Shown: positions 23,742 to 36,706 of the stretch, in pieces
How positions within the stretch are numbered: the first letter of the stretch is position 1
Layout: every line of letters begins with the position of its first letter
Assembly (NCBI RefSeq): GCF_000275845.1
Contig: NW_006766908.1
Span: forward strand, 196,951 to 260,950
Reading direction: 5' to 3'
Origin: Dichomitus squalens LYAD-421 SS1
Taxonomy: Eukaryota; Basidiomycota; Agaricomycetes; Polyporales; Polyporaceae
Length of the DNA: 64,000 bases
The notes under the pieces: generated by a model
Seen by the model: the letters and a program-made list of their open reading frames with translations, nothing else
What the model was told of the DNA's origin: nothing
The model's database searches: none
Translations under genes and position numbers: made by a program

Positions 23742-25371
23742 TTCGACGCAAACAAACGGAAGCGTCCAAGGCTAGAGACGGAAAAGAAGGAGATGTGGGG
23801 ATTTGGAGACGCATGGCTCGCACGAGGGGGGGTCAATATATACACCGCACAAAGCCCGCCGCCACGCAGATGGACTGGAGCCTGGGACATTCACGGCATA
23901 AGTATATGATCAGATGTCCGGAGTAGGTATCTTCCCAACCCGCTCCCACTGACTTGGCTCGAGCGCGCAGACTCTGCAAAACGCCCCGATCCGCATTCAG
24001 GCTGGAACAACGCGGCACGTGTGGGCAACGAGGACCTGTTCTTTTCGACAGGTGGACAGAAAAGCGGGGATGGTTGACTGGCAGATGGCCTTGAATGAGA
24101 AGGAGAACAAGGATCCCAGCCTCGAGGTTGCGCGGAAATGGTCACCGCTGCAGCGCGGGAATGGGACGGAGACTGCCGATGCTCTCGCGAATACTTAGTC
24201 AGCTGGTGTTGTCCCGGTAGAGCGGTGGGAACAGTCGCTCACCTGCTTCATATCCCTTTGCATGCAGGTTGCCAGGGAGTGGGGCAGTGTTCCTTGCATG
24301 AAAGCGTGCAAAAATCCCTGCGGTAAGTGATTGGAGCCGCAGAGGGACGGTCCACCTCCTGCCCTTCCGGGGCCTGCTTTCGGACGCTCGTGCCAGTGTT
24401 GTCAGACGGGGGTGCCGCTGCCAAGATTAGATTGAAGCTGGACGCCTTCATCAACGTCGGCCAGCCTCCAATATCGCTCCTGTCATACAAGGAGAATCGG
24501 CACGCTAGTTTGAAGTGTTAGGACTTACATCATCACGACGATCATCTAAGGCACATTATGCTGTCACTGCGAAGTCGAAGTCCACTAACAATGTATAGTT
24601 CACGTCATGTTGGGGACAGATACTTACCCAACAGTGCACCGTAGCACCGCAATGGAGCCCTGCAATGGAGCCCTGCAATGCGATTGCTCCTGGCTCTCTG
24701 CCCTCCAGAGCTTTGTCCTTAGTAGCGCTCATGTCCCACTGCAGGGTATGCATCCGACGGACCCTTGGCACAGCGCACCTTTGGCAGCGTCTCACTTTGG
24801 CTCTTCATTAGAGACAATCGTACTGGATGCTGATTGAATCTTCAGTGGTGGGTTGTAGTCCTTGGGATCGTGGAGGCGAGAGGAGAAACTCGACCGGCAC
24901 AGCCTATGCACAGTTGACACGAATCCGATCATGGTGGACCCAGGCGGTCAACACGGTCTTCGCTGCAACCACATCCCCCTGATTATCGCTGTCACCATTC
25001 CTTGACACCATTTGAGCCATCTAGATGAACCACGGAGGCTATGCCACTGGCAGCTGCGTAAGTACTAAGTACCAAGTAGTGGCAGGTCAAGGAGACTCGG
25101 TCGCGTGTCCTGACACGCGGCACGCCGTCCGAGTCCATCGAGGCATGATATATTGCATACAACACCTACGACGATGCGGGACTACTGACCGTCTACAAGC
25201 ATTCAGTACATGTAAGGAGAGTACAAACAAAAGCCAAGCACGTGTAACATCCTGAATACTCGTTAGATAACACATCGCCGCGGGGTGGGGTATCCCGAGG
25301 CACCGAAGACCCATAAAGCAAGGAGATAACATCACCAAGAACATTCAGCTGTGGTCTCGTGGAGCTTTTCC
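23742..25371. other. Intergenic region, no gene recognised
   Basis: About 1.6 kb between the desaturase start and the exonuclease stop, so it must include the desaturase promoter. A short direct repeat (AATGGAGCCCTGC, three partial copies) lies near 24,651-24,680. No coding exon was recognised. Confidence 0.4.
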
Positions 25372-27178
25372 CTACGCCTTCTTGTACCCGTCCTTCTCGA
25401 AAATCCAGTCCCTATGGCGCCTCCACGACCCAGCTTCCAGCTGGACGAACGCTTTCAGGCGCTCCATCGAGAACGGCAGGCTCGGGTCAGCCTGCAACGC
25501 TCTTACCACGTATGAGCTAGCCAAAGCACCGCTAAGTGTCAGTTGCCAATATCTATGGCTTTACGACCACGGAAGACGTACATAACGGTGCTCTCGGCGA
25601 GGGGGTTGTCCTTGCTCCGGAGTGCGGCGCAGATATCGGCGAGGGGCATGTCACGGTGGTACCAGAGGTTGTACGCGCGCAGGTGCTGGGGACGCGGCGG
25701 CTCCCTCTGCACCCAGGTCTGGCTGGACGATGTACTGCAAGACGAGGGCTGGCGCGCGAACGGATTCCAGACCCTGCGCTCCGGTTGTGACTGCGATTGC
25801 GTGAATGTCGGTGCGGACATGGAGGCGCTCCCCTGCGGCCCATCCGCGCCTCCATCCGCGCCGCTGGTCATGGCGGCCTGCGAGGGTATAGTAGGAGCCG
25901 CCTGGGCGTTAACGACGCATTTCTCGCGGTAGTCCACCGCCAGATCCGCTGCGCACGACCTCCAGTCCACTTCACGCTGTTGTCCGGCCGCAACCGCCAT
26001 CAAGACGTTGTATACGGAGAGCGCACAGTGCGCATCATTGGCAGCGTAGGTGATCTGCGCCTGCGAAAGCTTCGCATCCCAGTTGCTCGTGCGAACCTTG
26101 CCTTTGTCAAGCGTCTTGTGCGTGTAGTGCTCAACAACTTTGGCGAGGGCCACGATAGAGCGATTGTAAGTCTGCTTGAAGGAAGGGTCGGCAAGACCGG
26201 CGAGAGCGCCAAGTTCGACGAGCCCGGCCGGGTGGAGGCCGAAGTCGCGGAATAGTTTCTGGCCGTCATCTGAGGGTGTCGAATCAGTGAGGGCACACAA
26301 GGGACGAGGGCGAACATACTGCGAATGTTGGCGCCGAGCTTGATGATGTCCTTGTTCTCGATTACTTCCTGTCAAATTACCAGTGAGCCTTTGCTGTTTT
26401 CCTGATTGATGAAAACAGGTTTACCTTGACTTTCTGCGGAAACTCTGTGCGGCGTCGTCAGCAAGTAGTCGCAAGGTGATGGAAAAGCACACTTACTCTT
26501 CATCGAGCTCACTTGTATCAGCAGGATCATACGCGCGTCAGAGAGTTGGACGAGAGCAGTCCGTCGCTCGCTCGGTTTCTTCCCGCGTCGGAAGTTGACA
26601 ACCCATTCGAGGTCGAATCCAAGGGGACCCTTCAACGTCTGAACGAGGTCATTCGCCTCCTCTTCGTGCTGAGTGTACACGACCGCCGGTGCAGGGCGGT
26701 ACTGCTTGTAGGAGTAGAGCGAATGGCTGGATTTGGCTTTCGATAGAGCCTGGGACTTGGGTCTCGGCTTGACCGCCACGATAGTCGAATCAGAGAGGTC
26801 GTCCTCGATGACAACGGGGTCATTCTCAGCGTTGCTGATGGTGGTTCGCATCGGGATGGTGGTCGCCATGGTCTTAGCGTTGAGCGACGGCTTGCGAGGA
26901 GCTTCCGCCGCCTTGGGTTGAGGCGGCTCCGCGGCAGGTTGGGAGAGTAGCTGTCCCATTTTGGACTGCGGGTGTACTCTCAATGGGGGTAAGACAAGCG
27001 CTCGAATTTAGCCTTCGTGCTATCGGCATACTCACGAGGGACCGCTAACGAGGTTCGCCGCGTTGGGCACTAGGGGGCCGGCTAGCCAAATGGGGATTTC
27101 AGCGTCGAGGGCCGCGAGTATCTTAGACCGCCGTATGGGTTTCATAGGTGATGTGGGGTTCCGGCACGAGAGGTCCAT
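25372..27178 (-). CDS. WRN-like 3'-5' exonuclease domain protein
   Basis: A DEDDy-type 3'-5' exonuclease, as in the nuclease half of Werner helicase, probably acting on DNA ends in the nucleus. The core has motif I as GFDLEWV (DxE, near 26,610), motif II around IRNDGQKLFRDFGL, and motif III as YAANDAHCAL (YxxxD, near 26,030). A Ser/Pro/Gln-rich linker follows. The C-terminal module (RPQHLRAYNLWYHRDMPLAD, then LRSKDNPLAEST, continuing in the last exon to the TAG at 25372-25374) looks like a helix-turn-helix of the kind found at RecQ C-termini. No helicase domain is present. The start is uncertain: the ATG at 27178 with an intron joining its exon to VHPQSKMGQLL gives a longer N-terminus, whereas the ATG at 26959 would start the protein at MGQLLSQP. 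The gene is divergent from zuotin. Confidence 0.82.
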
Positions 27179-27365
27179 CTTGCTTCCTAGTTGGTACTTA
27201 TGTAGTATCGCCGACAAAGGTGGTCGTGTCTGTTTGTGTTGAGATGGTCTTTGTAGGGGCCCCTGTTGGACTCGAGAACTGCGAAACAAACGTAAGGTGT
27301 CAGAGCTACCTGTCATCACTTTAAATAAGTACATACAGCACTTGCCTGAGATAGTTGTGGTCGCT

Positions 27366-27511
<146 letters not shown>

Positions 27512-27753
27512 CAGTAGCCCCTCCTCGACGCGTCGCGTCGCGAGTCGAACATGAGTCACGTGGGTCACGGGATCGCAAGGATCGCGGCCGGCAGTCGCCG
27601 CCATCGAGCCAAGGCCTAAAAGGGCGATCCCAGACCCCTGCGAGAGCGACTGGGAAATTTTTGCAGGCGGGGGCTTGGAGGCAGGGCATCCGAGATCATC
27701 ATAGATTCTCTGCTACTCCCTCTTTCTCCTCTCTCAAAACATACGAAAACGCC

Positions 27754-29449
27754 ATGGCGAGCGTCGTTCAGCTTCCTATCGTCCCACCACCATTGCCCGC
27801 TGGCTGGACACCGCCCCAGGGCTCGGGAAAATCTACCGCGCGTGAGTATATCCAGATCTGCGCGGAGCTCAGACGTACTGAAGCACACACGAAGCTTTGG
27901 TTGAGCGCAAGCTGCTTCCGGTCGGCGAGGCGTACCTTGCGCACGTAAGAAGGGCTGTGCACAAGCTCACTTTTGAGGAACATGACAAGCATACGGAGGA
28001 GGAGCGGAAGCGGCTAGAGGCTCTGAACGGAGCGGGCGCATCTGTGGAGGACGATCTCGGGGTTGGCGATGAGGAGGAGACGGAGGACTTGCTTCTCCTG
28101 GATGCCAAGGAGTGGAAGGTACGTGTCTATGTCGATGCCTGGTAGCTGTATCTCTTAACGGAGGTGCCGGAACAGAAACAAGACCATTATGCCGTTCTTG
28201 GTCTCTCCCACCTGCGATACAGGGCGACGGAGGAGCAAATTAAGATTGCTCGTAAGTGCTCATCTGATTCATGTTACATCTCTACTGCCTCGCCCCACAT
28301 CTTGGCTGTACTTGCTGAGGAGCGATGCTATACGCGTCCAGGAAGCGCGGGCCTCGCTCATGTGAAGGAGGGCGCTTCTGTGAGCATATAGAGTTAGAGT
28401 TCGTTGTTTTGCACGAGGATTTTCCAGCACGCGACACACACCTGAGGCAGAGGACCAGAGTTCCATCCTTTGCACGCGAACAGGCCGACGGTGTAGACTC
28501 CGTAACATAACGTTTACTCACATGTCGCTTCGCAGACCGCAAAAAGGTGCTCAAGCATCACCCCGACAAGAAAGCGGGCCAGGTCGGCGACTCGAACGAC
28601 GACGCGTTCTTCAAGTGCATTCAAAAGGCGTTTGAGGTGCTTACGAACCCGGAGCGCCGCCGCCAGTTCGACTCAGTCGACCCATACTACGACATGCTCG
28701 AAGGCGACGTGCCGACGGCGTCCCAAGTGCAGAAGGCGAAGAATCCCGAGAAGTACTTCTTTGAGGCATTCGGACCCGTGTTCGAGCGCGAGGCGCGGTT
28801 TAGCAAGAAGCAGCCAGTGCCAGGGCTGGGCTCGTACAATGACTCGAAGGAGAACGTCGAGGCGTTCTACGACTTCTGGTACAACTTTGATAGCTGGAGA
28901 AGCTTCGAGTACCTGGATAAGGAGGTGAACGAAGGTAGCGACAAGTACGTCTTTCCTATTCTCTCGTCTTGCGTGGGAGGCTTACTGAGCTTTGCGCTGC
29001 AGCCGCGACGACAAGCGGTACACGGAGAAGAAGAACAAGTCCGAGCGCGCGCGCCGCAAAAAGGAGGACACGGCGCGACTGCGCGGAATCGTTGACACCG
29101 CGCTCGCGTCCGACCCGCGCATCAAGCGCATTAAGCAGGAGGAGAAAGAGGCACGCGAGGCGAAGAAGAAGAACAAGGGTGGGGTGAACGGTGCGGGCGC
29201 GAACTCAAAGCAGAAGGAGGAAGAGGAGAAGCGGAAAGCGGAAGAGGACGCGAAGAAGAAGGAAGAGGAGGAGAAAGTACGTGATCGCTATTGTGAGGTA
29301 GCGTGCTGGGGGACGATGCTGATGCTGGCGTGCTCGTGTGCTTCAAGATTGCGCGCGCCGAGGCGAAGAAGGCGAAGGCGGCGGCTGCCAACGCGGCGAA
29401 GAAGGCGAGGCGACAGCAGCGTGCCGCGGAAACGGGCGAAGTAGCATAG
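27754..29449 (+). CDS. ZUO1: Zuotin-type ribosome-associated J-protein (DnaJ/Hsp40)
   Basis: Zuotin is the J-protein of the ribosome-associated complex and recruits Hsp70 (Ssb/Ssz1) to nascent chains. Six exons (27754-27841, 27895-28118, 28176-28251, 28536-28944, 29003-29276, 29348-29449) give 390 residues with all phases consistent. The N-terminal segment includes PVGEAYLAHVRR and LLLLDAKEWK. The J domain starts at DHYAVLGLSHLRYRATEEQI and has the HPD motif within LKHHPDKK. Next comes the zuotin homology region (FGPVFEREARFSKKQPVPGL, FYDFWYNFDSWRSFEYLD, DDKRYTEKKNK, DPRIKRIKQEE), then a Lys/Glu/Ala charged helix that contacts the ribosome. It ends soon after the charged region and lacks the SANT domains of animal homologs, as is normal for fungi. 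A decayed copy of its 3' part lies at 32584-33165. Confidence 0.94.
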
Positions 29450-30417
29450 ACATCGTTCCCTCGAGCTCTCTCCACTCATCCTCCCGATCCGCCCCGAGCG
29501 CATTGTCCTCACCATGCATACGTCCCATGTGTTGCTCTTTGGCATCCGGTCGTCAGTCAGACTCTGTCATTCATCCATATCGTATACCTCTGTTGCATTA
29601 CTTAGACTCGAACCTGTGTTGCTAGACCTATCCAGATGTAGCTGTTCACGCCAACATACTCGTCTCCCTATCTCTGGCGTTGATGGATTTGTCGCCGACA
29701 GAGCAAGTAATGAGATCACACACAGCCCTCCAAGCGGTCCACTCACATTGGAGAGGGCCGGGGCGGCATCCGCCCTGCAGGCCTGAGCGATGGCACGGGT
29801 CGACGCCCTGGTCTGAGCCTACCAACTCCAAGGCCTCCGGTCCACGAGACTTCCGCTAGCTGAGCTCAATCTCATGCACTAAGCTTGGCTCCTGACTTCT
29901 TCGATAGAAATTGCGCTCTATGACCCGGTGCTTATCGCTCTTCGCTGTATTTTGTCATATTGCATCGGCGTGCGACAGAAAATTGCTCTTTGAAGAGAAG
30001 TCTGTGACGGTGGGCATCATCTCGCTTCAGCTTCGTTGAACATCTTTACACAGATGCCTGGGGAGTGCGACTACGTTCTGGCTCTTCTCAGGACAAATAG
30101 GCCCTTGTCTGACTATCAAAGCTCGTCGACGTCCTTCGGATCCATCAAATAGTCTCATTCATGCACCCCGAGTCTATAGAGTGTTAGTACAACCTCTCCG
30201 TTTGATCATGTAGCTACACCTGCGTATATGCTGATTATCCGGATTTACAATGCATCCAATGCGATACTACACCGTATCAGAGAGCGTACTAGGTACAGTA
30301 CGTACATTCCAAACTGGGCATAAAAATAACTCATTCGTCTTCTTGTGCTCATCGTTCACCCGTTTGGATGGACTCTGCCTCCCAATGGGCTGTTGTGTTC
30401 ATCGAGTGTGCTGTAGC
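29450..30417. other. Intergenic region between zuotin and membrane protein gene
   Basis: About 970 bp between two convergent genes. It should hold both 3' UTRs. No further gene recognised. Confidence 0.4.
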
Positions 30418-31924
30418 TCATTGCGTTGTCACGGAAGTGCTGAGCGTAGACTCCGGATCGAACTCTACAGTGCTCATGGCAACAGGTCCCCTAGCGTTAG
30501 GTGAGCTCCTTGCATTGCCTAATGACGACCCCAATTCAAGTGCCGAGCGTTCCAATGCAACAATTACTATGATTGTAATGGGGTAAAGGGCCTGTAGCTT
30601 GGCAATCAGCACGTTATAGGTTGACCGTAAGAGTTGCCAGTGTTTACCACAATCGGTACGAGGCATCCGTAAACGAAATAGTCGCCTGCGGAATAGTATG
30701 GCACAGCGTTGAACGCATCCCCTGGTGGTATGTATCCTGCTGGGTCAAACATGTATGCTATGATCAATGTCTATATGTATGTACTTCAGCTACGAGGGTT
30801 AGGTCATGTATGTCAAGCGTGGTGCTCACTAGAAGGCCGCAATAGAGGCTCCCAGACTCCACGAACAAGGCGAGAATTCTCAGGAGCCGTGTTTTGGCCC
30901 CTTCGGCACCCAAATGTCTTCTGAGGAATATTCTGTGTGACCTGAGGTAGTAGCGAGGTTGTATAGACAGTAAATTCTAGGAATTCTGGGCCCTCACCAT
31001 GCCTTGTACGCAATCAAAGATGTCGCAGTTACATTGTTCATGAAAGATAGTATCCCCGCAGCAGTGGTTACTCGACTGTCGCCACCATGCATGAACACAA
31101 TCCTGACTGGGTTGTCGTTTGATGCCCAGAAAATCCCTGCAGTGCCAGTAGCTACGGGAGGGCGTTAGCTCATATGCCTCACGGACAGGGAGAGCGTGAA
31201 CAGAACACGGACCCAGAGTCGATGTCAGTGTCAATAGCGCAGTGAAATACACTAGTTTGTTTCGCCATATGACACATGCTCGCCACCACACGATTGCGTC
31301 GCCAACAATGAACTGTTGGACAAGATTAATATTTGTCTCGGCCGGGCCAACGAAGGCACCCACGTTAGCCCCAAGGGCAAATGATGCGGTGGTAGGCTGT
31401 CTATGAAGGGCGTTCTGGAATGCGGCCAAACTCTCGTGGGCATCGTATGTGTCTGAGAAGAGGCCACTGTTTGCCTCTGAGAGGAGACGCTCGATGATTG
31501 ACCAGTTCCATATGAGTGTCGACATGTACATTGTAGTTGATGCGAACAAGATCAGGATGCTGAGGAGCAGGTAGCGGGCTGATAGCTGGCTGAGCGAACG
31601 CTGTCGACTAAAACCGGGTTGGCCTGTCAGTTCATCGTACGCCAGTCGGAGGATGGAACGACCAGATAGTACTGACATGAGTAGAAACACGGAAGCCGCG
31701 AACATTGTCGTCAAGGCACCTATCATATGTTAGCAATGAGACGTCGGTATGAGAGGACAAAAGCGCTCACCAAATAATAGGCTCGAAAGAGTATACTGAG
31801 GCGTAGTCCGTATGGCGTCAGAAGAGAAGTATTGAATTATCTCCAACGCGAAGGTATTGAGCTTGACAGGCGCAACCTCGGGAGCCATAGTCGTCGTGTA
31901 CTCCGAAGCGACTGGAGATGGCAT
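30418..31924 (-). CDS. Basidiomycete multi-pass integral membrane protein
   Basis: Belongs to a large family of basidiomycete seven-helix-like membrane proteins of unknown function. Exon 1 (31771-31924) starts at the ATG at 31924 and is joined by a phase-1 intron to an exon beginning at 31719. Helices are visible at MFAASVFLLMSVLSG, LSARYLLLSILILFA, NLVQQFIVGDAIVWWRACVI (the family's most conserved segment) and YFTALLTLTSTLG. Continuation across introns recovers FMNNVTATSLIAYKAW, HRIFLRRHLGAEGAKTRLL, ESGSLYCGLL, MFDPAGYIPPGDAFNA, GCLVPIVA and LYPITIIVIVALERSALEL, the usual order in this family. The tail is Ser/Thr-rich and cytosolic, ending at 30418. The donor after STLG is GTCCGT, somewhat weak. 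At least six exons. Role unknown; a receptor-like function is only speculation. Confidence 0.8.
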
Positions 31925-32583
31925 GAGTGAGGATGTGAAGGGCTCACCTCAGCATCACGGCGAGTAGAATCGTTTTAAGTGGGCCTCGGTGACTTGAGTA
32001 TGTTCCGACCAGCGACCCCAGCTAGCTGAATTGCTTCAAGACCTCCGCTGGAAAACTTGTAAGGGACGCCAGGCTCCAACGTGGCTACCGATCATCATTG
32101 TCCCGAGCTTGCTATGCTCACTTGTGATCTGAGATAGCAACTGCCTTACTATGTGCGCCAGCTACCATCTTTTCCAGGTATGTTGAAAGCCGGGGGCCAA
32201 AAAGGTTCCTTTCGACACTCAAGGGTCCCTCAGCGTTTGTAAGCGGGCGTGCACAAGCTAACTATGGCGTCGGAGGACATTGGTATGCCTCGATTAACCC
32301 TCCCGCCTTGCACGGTTTCTCCGTCGAAACGAGGAAGCTGCTCATTACTAGGCATGCGGATGGATGCAAGAATAGTTTTGTTCCTGCACTGCGGCAGGTT
32401 TATCTCTATATTCTTGGAAGATATCATCTCAACTCAGGCAGCACAGCTCCGATATATCCGGCTTGCCAAAATATCGCGTGTGTCCGGACGTCCTCGTAAG
32501 GCAATTGATGACCTTACAGCCATTAAAATACCATGGGCTAGTAAGCCGGTCGCACCATGGACAGGGTACTGTCTGAGAGAACT
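31925..32583. other. Intergenic region, no gene recognised
   Basis: About 660 bp upstream of the membrane-protein gene and upstream of the zuotin-like fragment. Probably promoter sequence. The J-domain part of the zuotin copy is not found here. Confidence 0.4.
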
Positions 32584-33165
32584 ACCCCGAGGCGTTCGGG
32601 CCCGTGTTCGAGCGCGAGTCGCGGTTCAGCAATAAGCGGCCAGTGCCGGTGCTGCGCTCGTATGATGGCCCGAAAGAGACCATTGAGGCGCTTTACGACT
32701 TTTGGTACAACTTCGTCAGCTGGATGAGCTTCGAGTATATGCATACGGAGGTGAGCGAGGGCAGCGACAAGTGCGTCTGTCCCGTTCCTCATTCTGCATG
32801 GGAGGCATACTGAGCCTTCCGCTGCAACCGGAACGACAAACGGTACACGGAGAAGAAGAAGAAGAAGAATGACACGCGCTCGCGCGCGACCCGCGCGTCA
32901 AGCGCATGAAGCAGGATAAGGCGCGTGAGGCGCAGACAAGAACAAGGGCGGTGTGAACGGCGCAGGCTCAAGCTCGAAACAGAAGGAGCCCGAGAGGAGG
33001 AGAAGCGAGAAGCGAAAGAAGAGGTGAAATTGCGCGGTCTCTGTTGTGAGGTACGGAGACGATGCTGATGCTAGCGCGCTCGTGTGCTTAGCAGCGTGCC
33101 GCGGGCTCAACAAGCGCAGCAGCATAATCACCATGCCCTCGAGCTCTCTAGGCAACCTCCAGGAA
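32584..33165 (+). pseudogene. Segmental pseudogene of the zuotin 3' region
   Basis: Nucleotide similarity to 28,755-29,470 is obvious by eye. It begins at GAGGCGTTCGGGCCCGTGTT, covers the zuotin homology region (FERESRFSNKRPVPVL, FYDFWYNF equivalent as LYDFWYNFVSWMSFEY), retains the intron after EVSEGSDK and the following CGGTACACGGAGAAGAAG exon, and extends into the 3' UTR (CCCTCGAGCTCTCT). Frameshifts, deletions in the charged region and the missing J domain make it non-functional. Retained introns show a DNA-level duplication and not a retrocopy. Confidence 0.85.
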
Positions 33166-34583
33166 AGCAGTGTGTTTGTTCTCGGAAAGTATAGACCATC
33201 ATAGGGTCCCCGGTTTTAGTGAGCCGTCCAGGCAGGCCGTTGGAAGGCGGACTCGCGATTGTTGTTATTCACGACGATGAGTGTAGCAACGCACCTCAGT
33301 TCCCTGACCACTGCCGCGGTAACGCGCTGGTGTGCCATCTCAGAGGATGGATCTGAGAGAAAGTTGGGATGCGTGTGTTTTTGCAGCACTGTTCGTGCAC
33401 TGAAGACTCACTGGGACAGGATGTGGATCGATGAAGGCGGGGCTGACTGTATGAAATGCTCGCCTCTGCATGGGTTTCCGAGATTCGTGTGATGCATCGC
33501 GTTTGTGAAGTTCCCCGCTCGTCTGGTGCACCGTTTTTGATATTATGGTTCTCCTCGCGTTGCGCATCTTGGTCAGTGTGCCAGCACATACACATACCTC
33601 ATGCGACTTGCCGGCTCTTTCTGATTGAGGACGTGCGAGATCCAAATACATGGATGTACAGGCACCGCATGGGTTGCGCGAGGAAGAACTTGAATATTGG
33701 GAACGCAGTCGGCACAAACAATGACGCATTATAGACGCCCGATCGAGATAGGCCCTCTACCGAACGACACGCGAACTTTCTGGCGACGGCGACCGTGCTT
33801 GATCTCCCTTCCTCTGCTAGACCCCATCGGGCACAGAAGATTACGTCAATCCACCTATTGCGATGTGGGTGCAGTCGACTCTGACCGGGGCCTCGACTTG
33901 TCAGTGTGCCCTTGCCCTATGGCGGTTGTTAAGATATTCGGGCGTGGTATTCCCGTGCCACATGAGGTCTGACTGGTGGGCACATTTCTTCCATGGCACC
34001 GCTTAGCAGAGCCGGCGTGGAAGCAAGCTCGGGTTGCCCCTGAGCGCGGTATGTGCGCCTAATGGATGCGGAATGCTCCGAAGGCTGTGGAGGTGTTTCC
34101 CGCGCCTCAAAGGCTAGTGGATCAGGAACAGGATGCTCATAGACCTCGCATCTTGCGCAATGCTCATCTCTTGCCATTAAGTTACGCTGTCATCGGTTAC
34201 ATCTACAGTGAGCAGCCCGCCCCAGCTCTCCCTGTCTGTCGCTCGGTGAATTCGTTCAGGCCGGGGCGGAAATGCTGTGCCTGAAACAGTTTTCGCTAAC
34301 GCCGTTGCGCCATCGTAAGCTCCATATTCGTAATTTTCGTTCGAGCTCCAGCGACGCCTCCCGGACCAGCCGCGGTCTCATCGAGCAGCGTGCTGCGTGC
34401 ATAACGTTATGCATCGCTTCCTGAACGCGATTTATGTTGCCGGTTGCTCAATGGAAAACCCGCGATCCTTCGATGATATAATACCCTCGGCAGTCCTCTT
34501 GCACTCCCGTTCGCCGATCCTTCTTCCTTCCTCGCACTCTTTATTGTCTGCCTCTCTTCGTCCGTGGAAGTCTGGCTAGAATC
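33166..34583. other. Intergenic region, no gene recognised
   Basis: About 1.4 kb between the zuotin-like fragment and the permease. Pyrimidine-rich stretches at 34,497-34,565 just before the permease ATG are typical of fungal core promoters. No domain recognised. Confidence 0.4.
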
Positions 34584-36706
34584 ATGTCGACGGAAAAGAA
34601 GCAGTCACCATATGGCTCGTCCGAGGACTTCTCCACGTGCGTTCTCTCAGTATCCGCTTGCCGTCCTCTAGGATGACGCTAACGAGAAAACTTACAGCGT
34701 GGTTCATGCAAGTGACGAGCGGGCCATTGAGGCACAGAGACGATTCGATGAGGCCGACGCTGCTAATGTGCCAGGGAGAAAGCAAATTGGCCTCGTTTCG
34801 GCCATCTTCATCATCTTCAACCGAATAATCGGGACTGGGTGCGACTTGGTGACTGTGCGCAAGATGACCTATCTCTAATCTCTTGGTCGATTTTCAGTAT
34901 ATTTGCGACACCAAGTACCATCCTTGGCCTGAGCGGTAGCGTTGGGCTTGCGCTGTGAGCAGTATTCGATCGCCATATTCGCTTTCCGTCCTGACCTGTC
35001 TACAGTTTCATGTGGGTCATTGGCTCCGTCATTGCCGCCGCGGGAATGTGGGTATATATCGTCTGGGGCACAGTAAGTCGTTTGTCTAGTTCAGGAGGCC
35101 GCACGGATAACGTGGCTGACACCTATTCAGGCGATACCCCGTAACGGTGGAGAGAAGAACTACCTCGAATATCTCGTCCGCCGTCCCAAGTACCTCATCA
35201 CCGCGCTGTACGCGGCGAATGGTGTACTACTCGGCTGGGCATCCGGCAATTCCGTTGTATTCGGCGATTACCTGCTCACTGCGGGTAACGTCACCGACCC
35301 TGGGAAGCACGACTGGAAGCCGCGCCTGATCGGCTGGGCGGGCCTCACCTTCTGCTTTATCCTGCATGGCACGCGGCTGCAGTGGGGTCTGCGCCTGATG
35401 AATATCCTCGGGGTAATCAAGGTCATCATTGTAATCATCGTCATCATCACCGGGTTCGTTGCCCTTGGAGGACACTTGAAAGTACCGAAGCCGCATAACT
35501 TCTCGCATGCGTTCGATGGCACGACCGCTAACGCTCCGGCTTTCTGCTTGAGTTTGTACAACGTGAGTGGTGCTTCAAGTGACCCGTGGGACGTCAAGCT
35601 GAAGTTAGGCTTCATCCCTGGGATGTAGGTCATCTGGTCATACATCGGCTTCAGTAACGTCAACTACGCGCTTTCGGAAGTGAAGAACCCCCAGCGTACC
35701 GTTCGCATCGCAGGTACCCTCGCTATTGGTATCATCACTGTTCTCTACATCCTCTCCAACATCGCATACTTCGGTAAGTAGCCCCGTGTATCGTTGTGCT
35801 GAGCCGCGCTTACGATGTTTTGCCAGCTGCTGCGACGAAGGAGGAGATCACCAACTCCGGCACCTTGGTTGCCGCGCTGCTGTTCCGCAATGTCTACGGC
35901 ACCTCCGCCGAGCGCGCTCTTGATGTCTTTGTCGCGCTCTCTGCTCTGGGCAACGTCCTCGCTGTCGTCAGTGATGACTTCGTAGACGTCCAGTTCTACG
36001 GCATTGACATTATCTTTGCAGATCTTCTCTCAAGGACGCGTGAATCAAGAGCTCGGCCGTGAAGGCATCCTCCCATTCAGCAAATTCTGGGGTACCAACC
36101 GCCCGTTCAACGCTCCCTTGGCAGGCCTTGGTCTCCGTGAGTTACCTTTCTCAATTCTCGATGTCGTCACATCACCACTTATCTATCGGGGCCATCACAG
36201 ATTGGTTCATCTGCACCATCGTCATCTGGGCTCTTCCTCCCGGTGATACCTACAACTTCGTCATCAACTCCGTACGTCGCGTCCCTGTGTCCCTGGTCCG
36301 CTCCCGCCCATACCGATCTTCTGACACTTTTCAGATCTCATACCCCCTCTCCGTCATCAACGCCGTCATCTCCTTCGGCATCGTGGTCCTCCACTTCCGC
36401 CCATACCCCGATTGGATCCGCCCGTCGCCCTTCGCCGTCGGGGCAGCCGCCTTCTTCGGCGCGGCGAACGTCTTCCTCTTCGTCGTGCCCTTCATCCGCC
36501 CGCCCGCCGGCGACAGCCCGTACAAGCACCTACCGTACTGGACCCATGCCGTCGCGGGCTGGTCCGTGTTCGGGATCGGCTTCCTGTACTGGATCGTATG
36601 GGGGCACGTACTCCCGAGGATCGGGCGATACCGCTTGGAGAGGCGGGAGGAGGTCGGCCAGGACGGGCTGCGGCGGCATGTGTTCGTGCGTGTCAAGAGT
36701 GCTTAA
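34584..36706 (+). CDS. Amino acid permease, methionine-permease (MUP1/LAT) type
   Basis: An APC-superfamily plasma-membrane amino acid transporter of the fungal high-affinity methionine permease/LAT group. From the ATG at 34584 a short cytosolic N-terminus (MSTEKKQSPYGSSEDFST) is spliced to RKQIGLVSAIFIIFNRIIGTG, the conserved TM1 with the GTG unwinding motif. The next exons give IFATPSTILGLSGSVGLAL, GGEKNYLEYLVRRPKYLITA, a long exon (35131-35563) with several helices, VIWSYIGFSNVNYALSEVKN (TM6 plus consensus motif), NPQRTVRIAG, FSQGRVNQELGREGILPFSK and PYPDWIRPSPFAVGAA near the end. The stop is at 36704-36706. It has about eleven or twelve hydrophobic segments and about ten exons. Substrate is inferred from family resemblance only; regulation is not visible. 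Confidence 0.9.
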
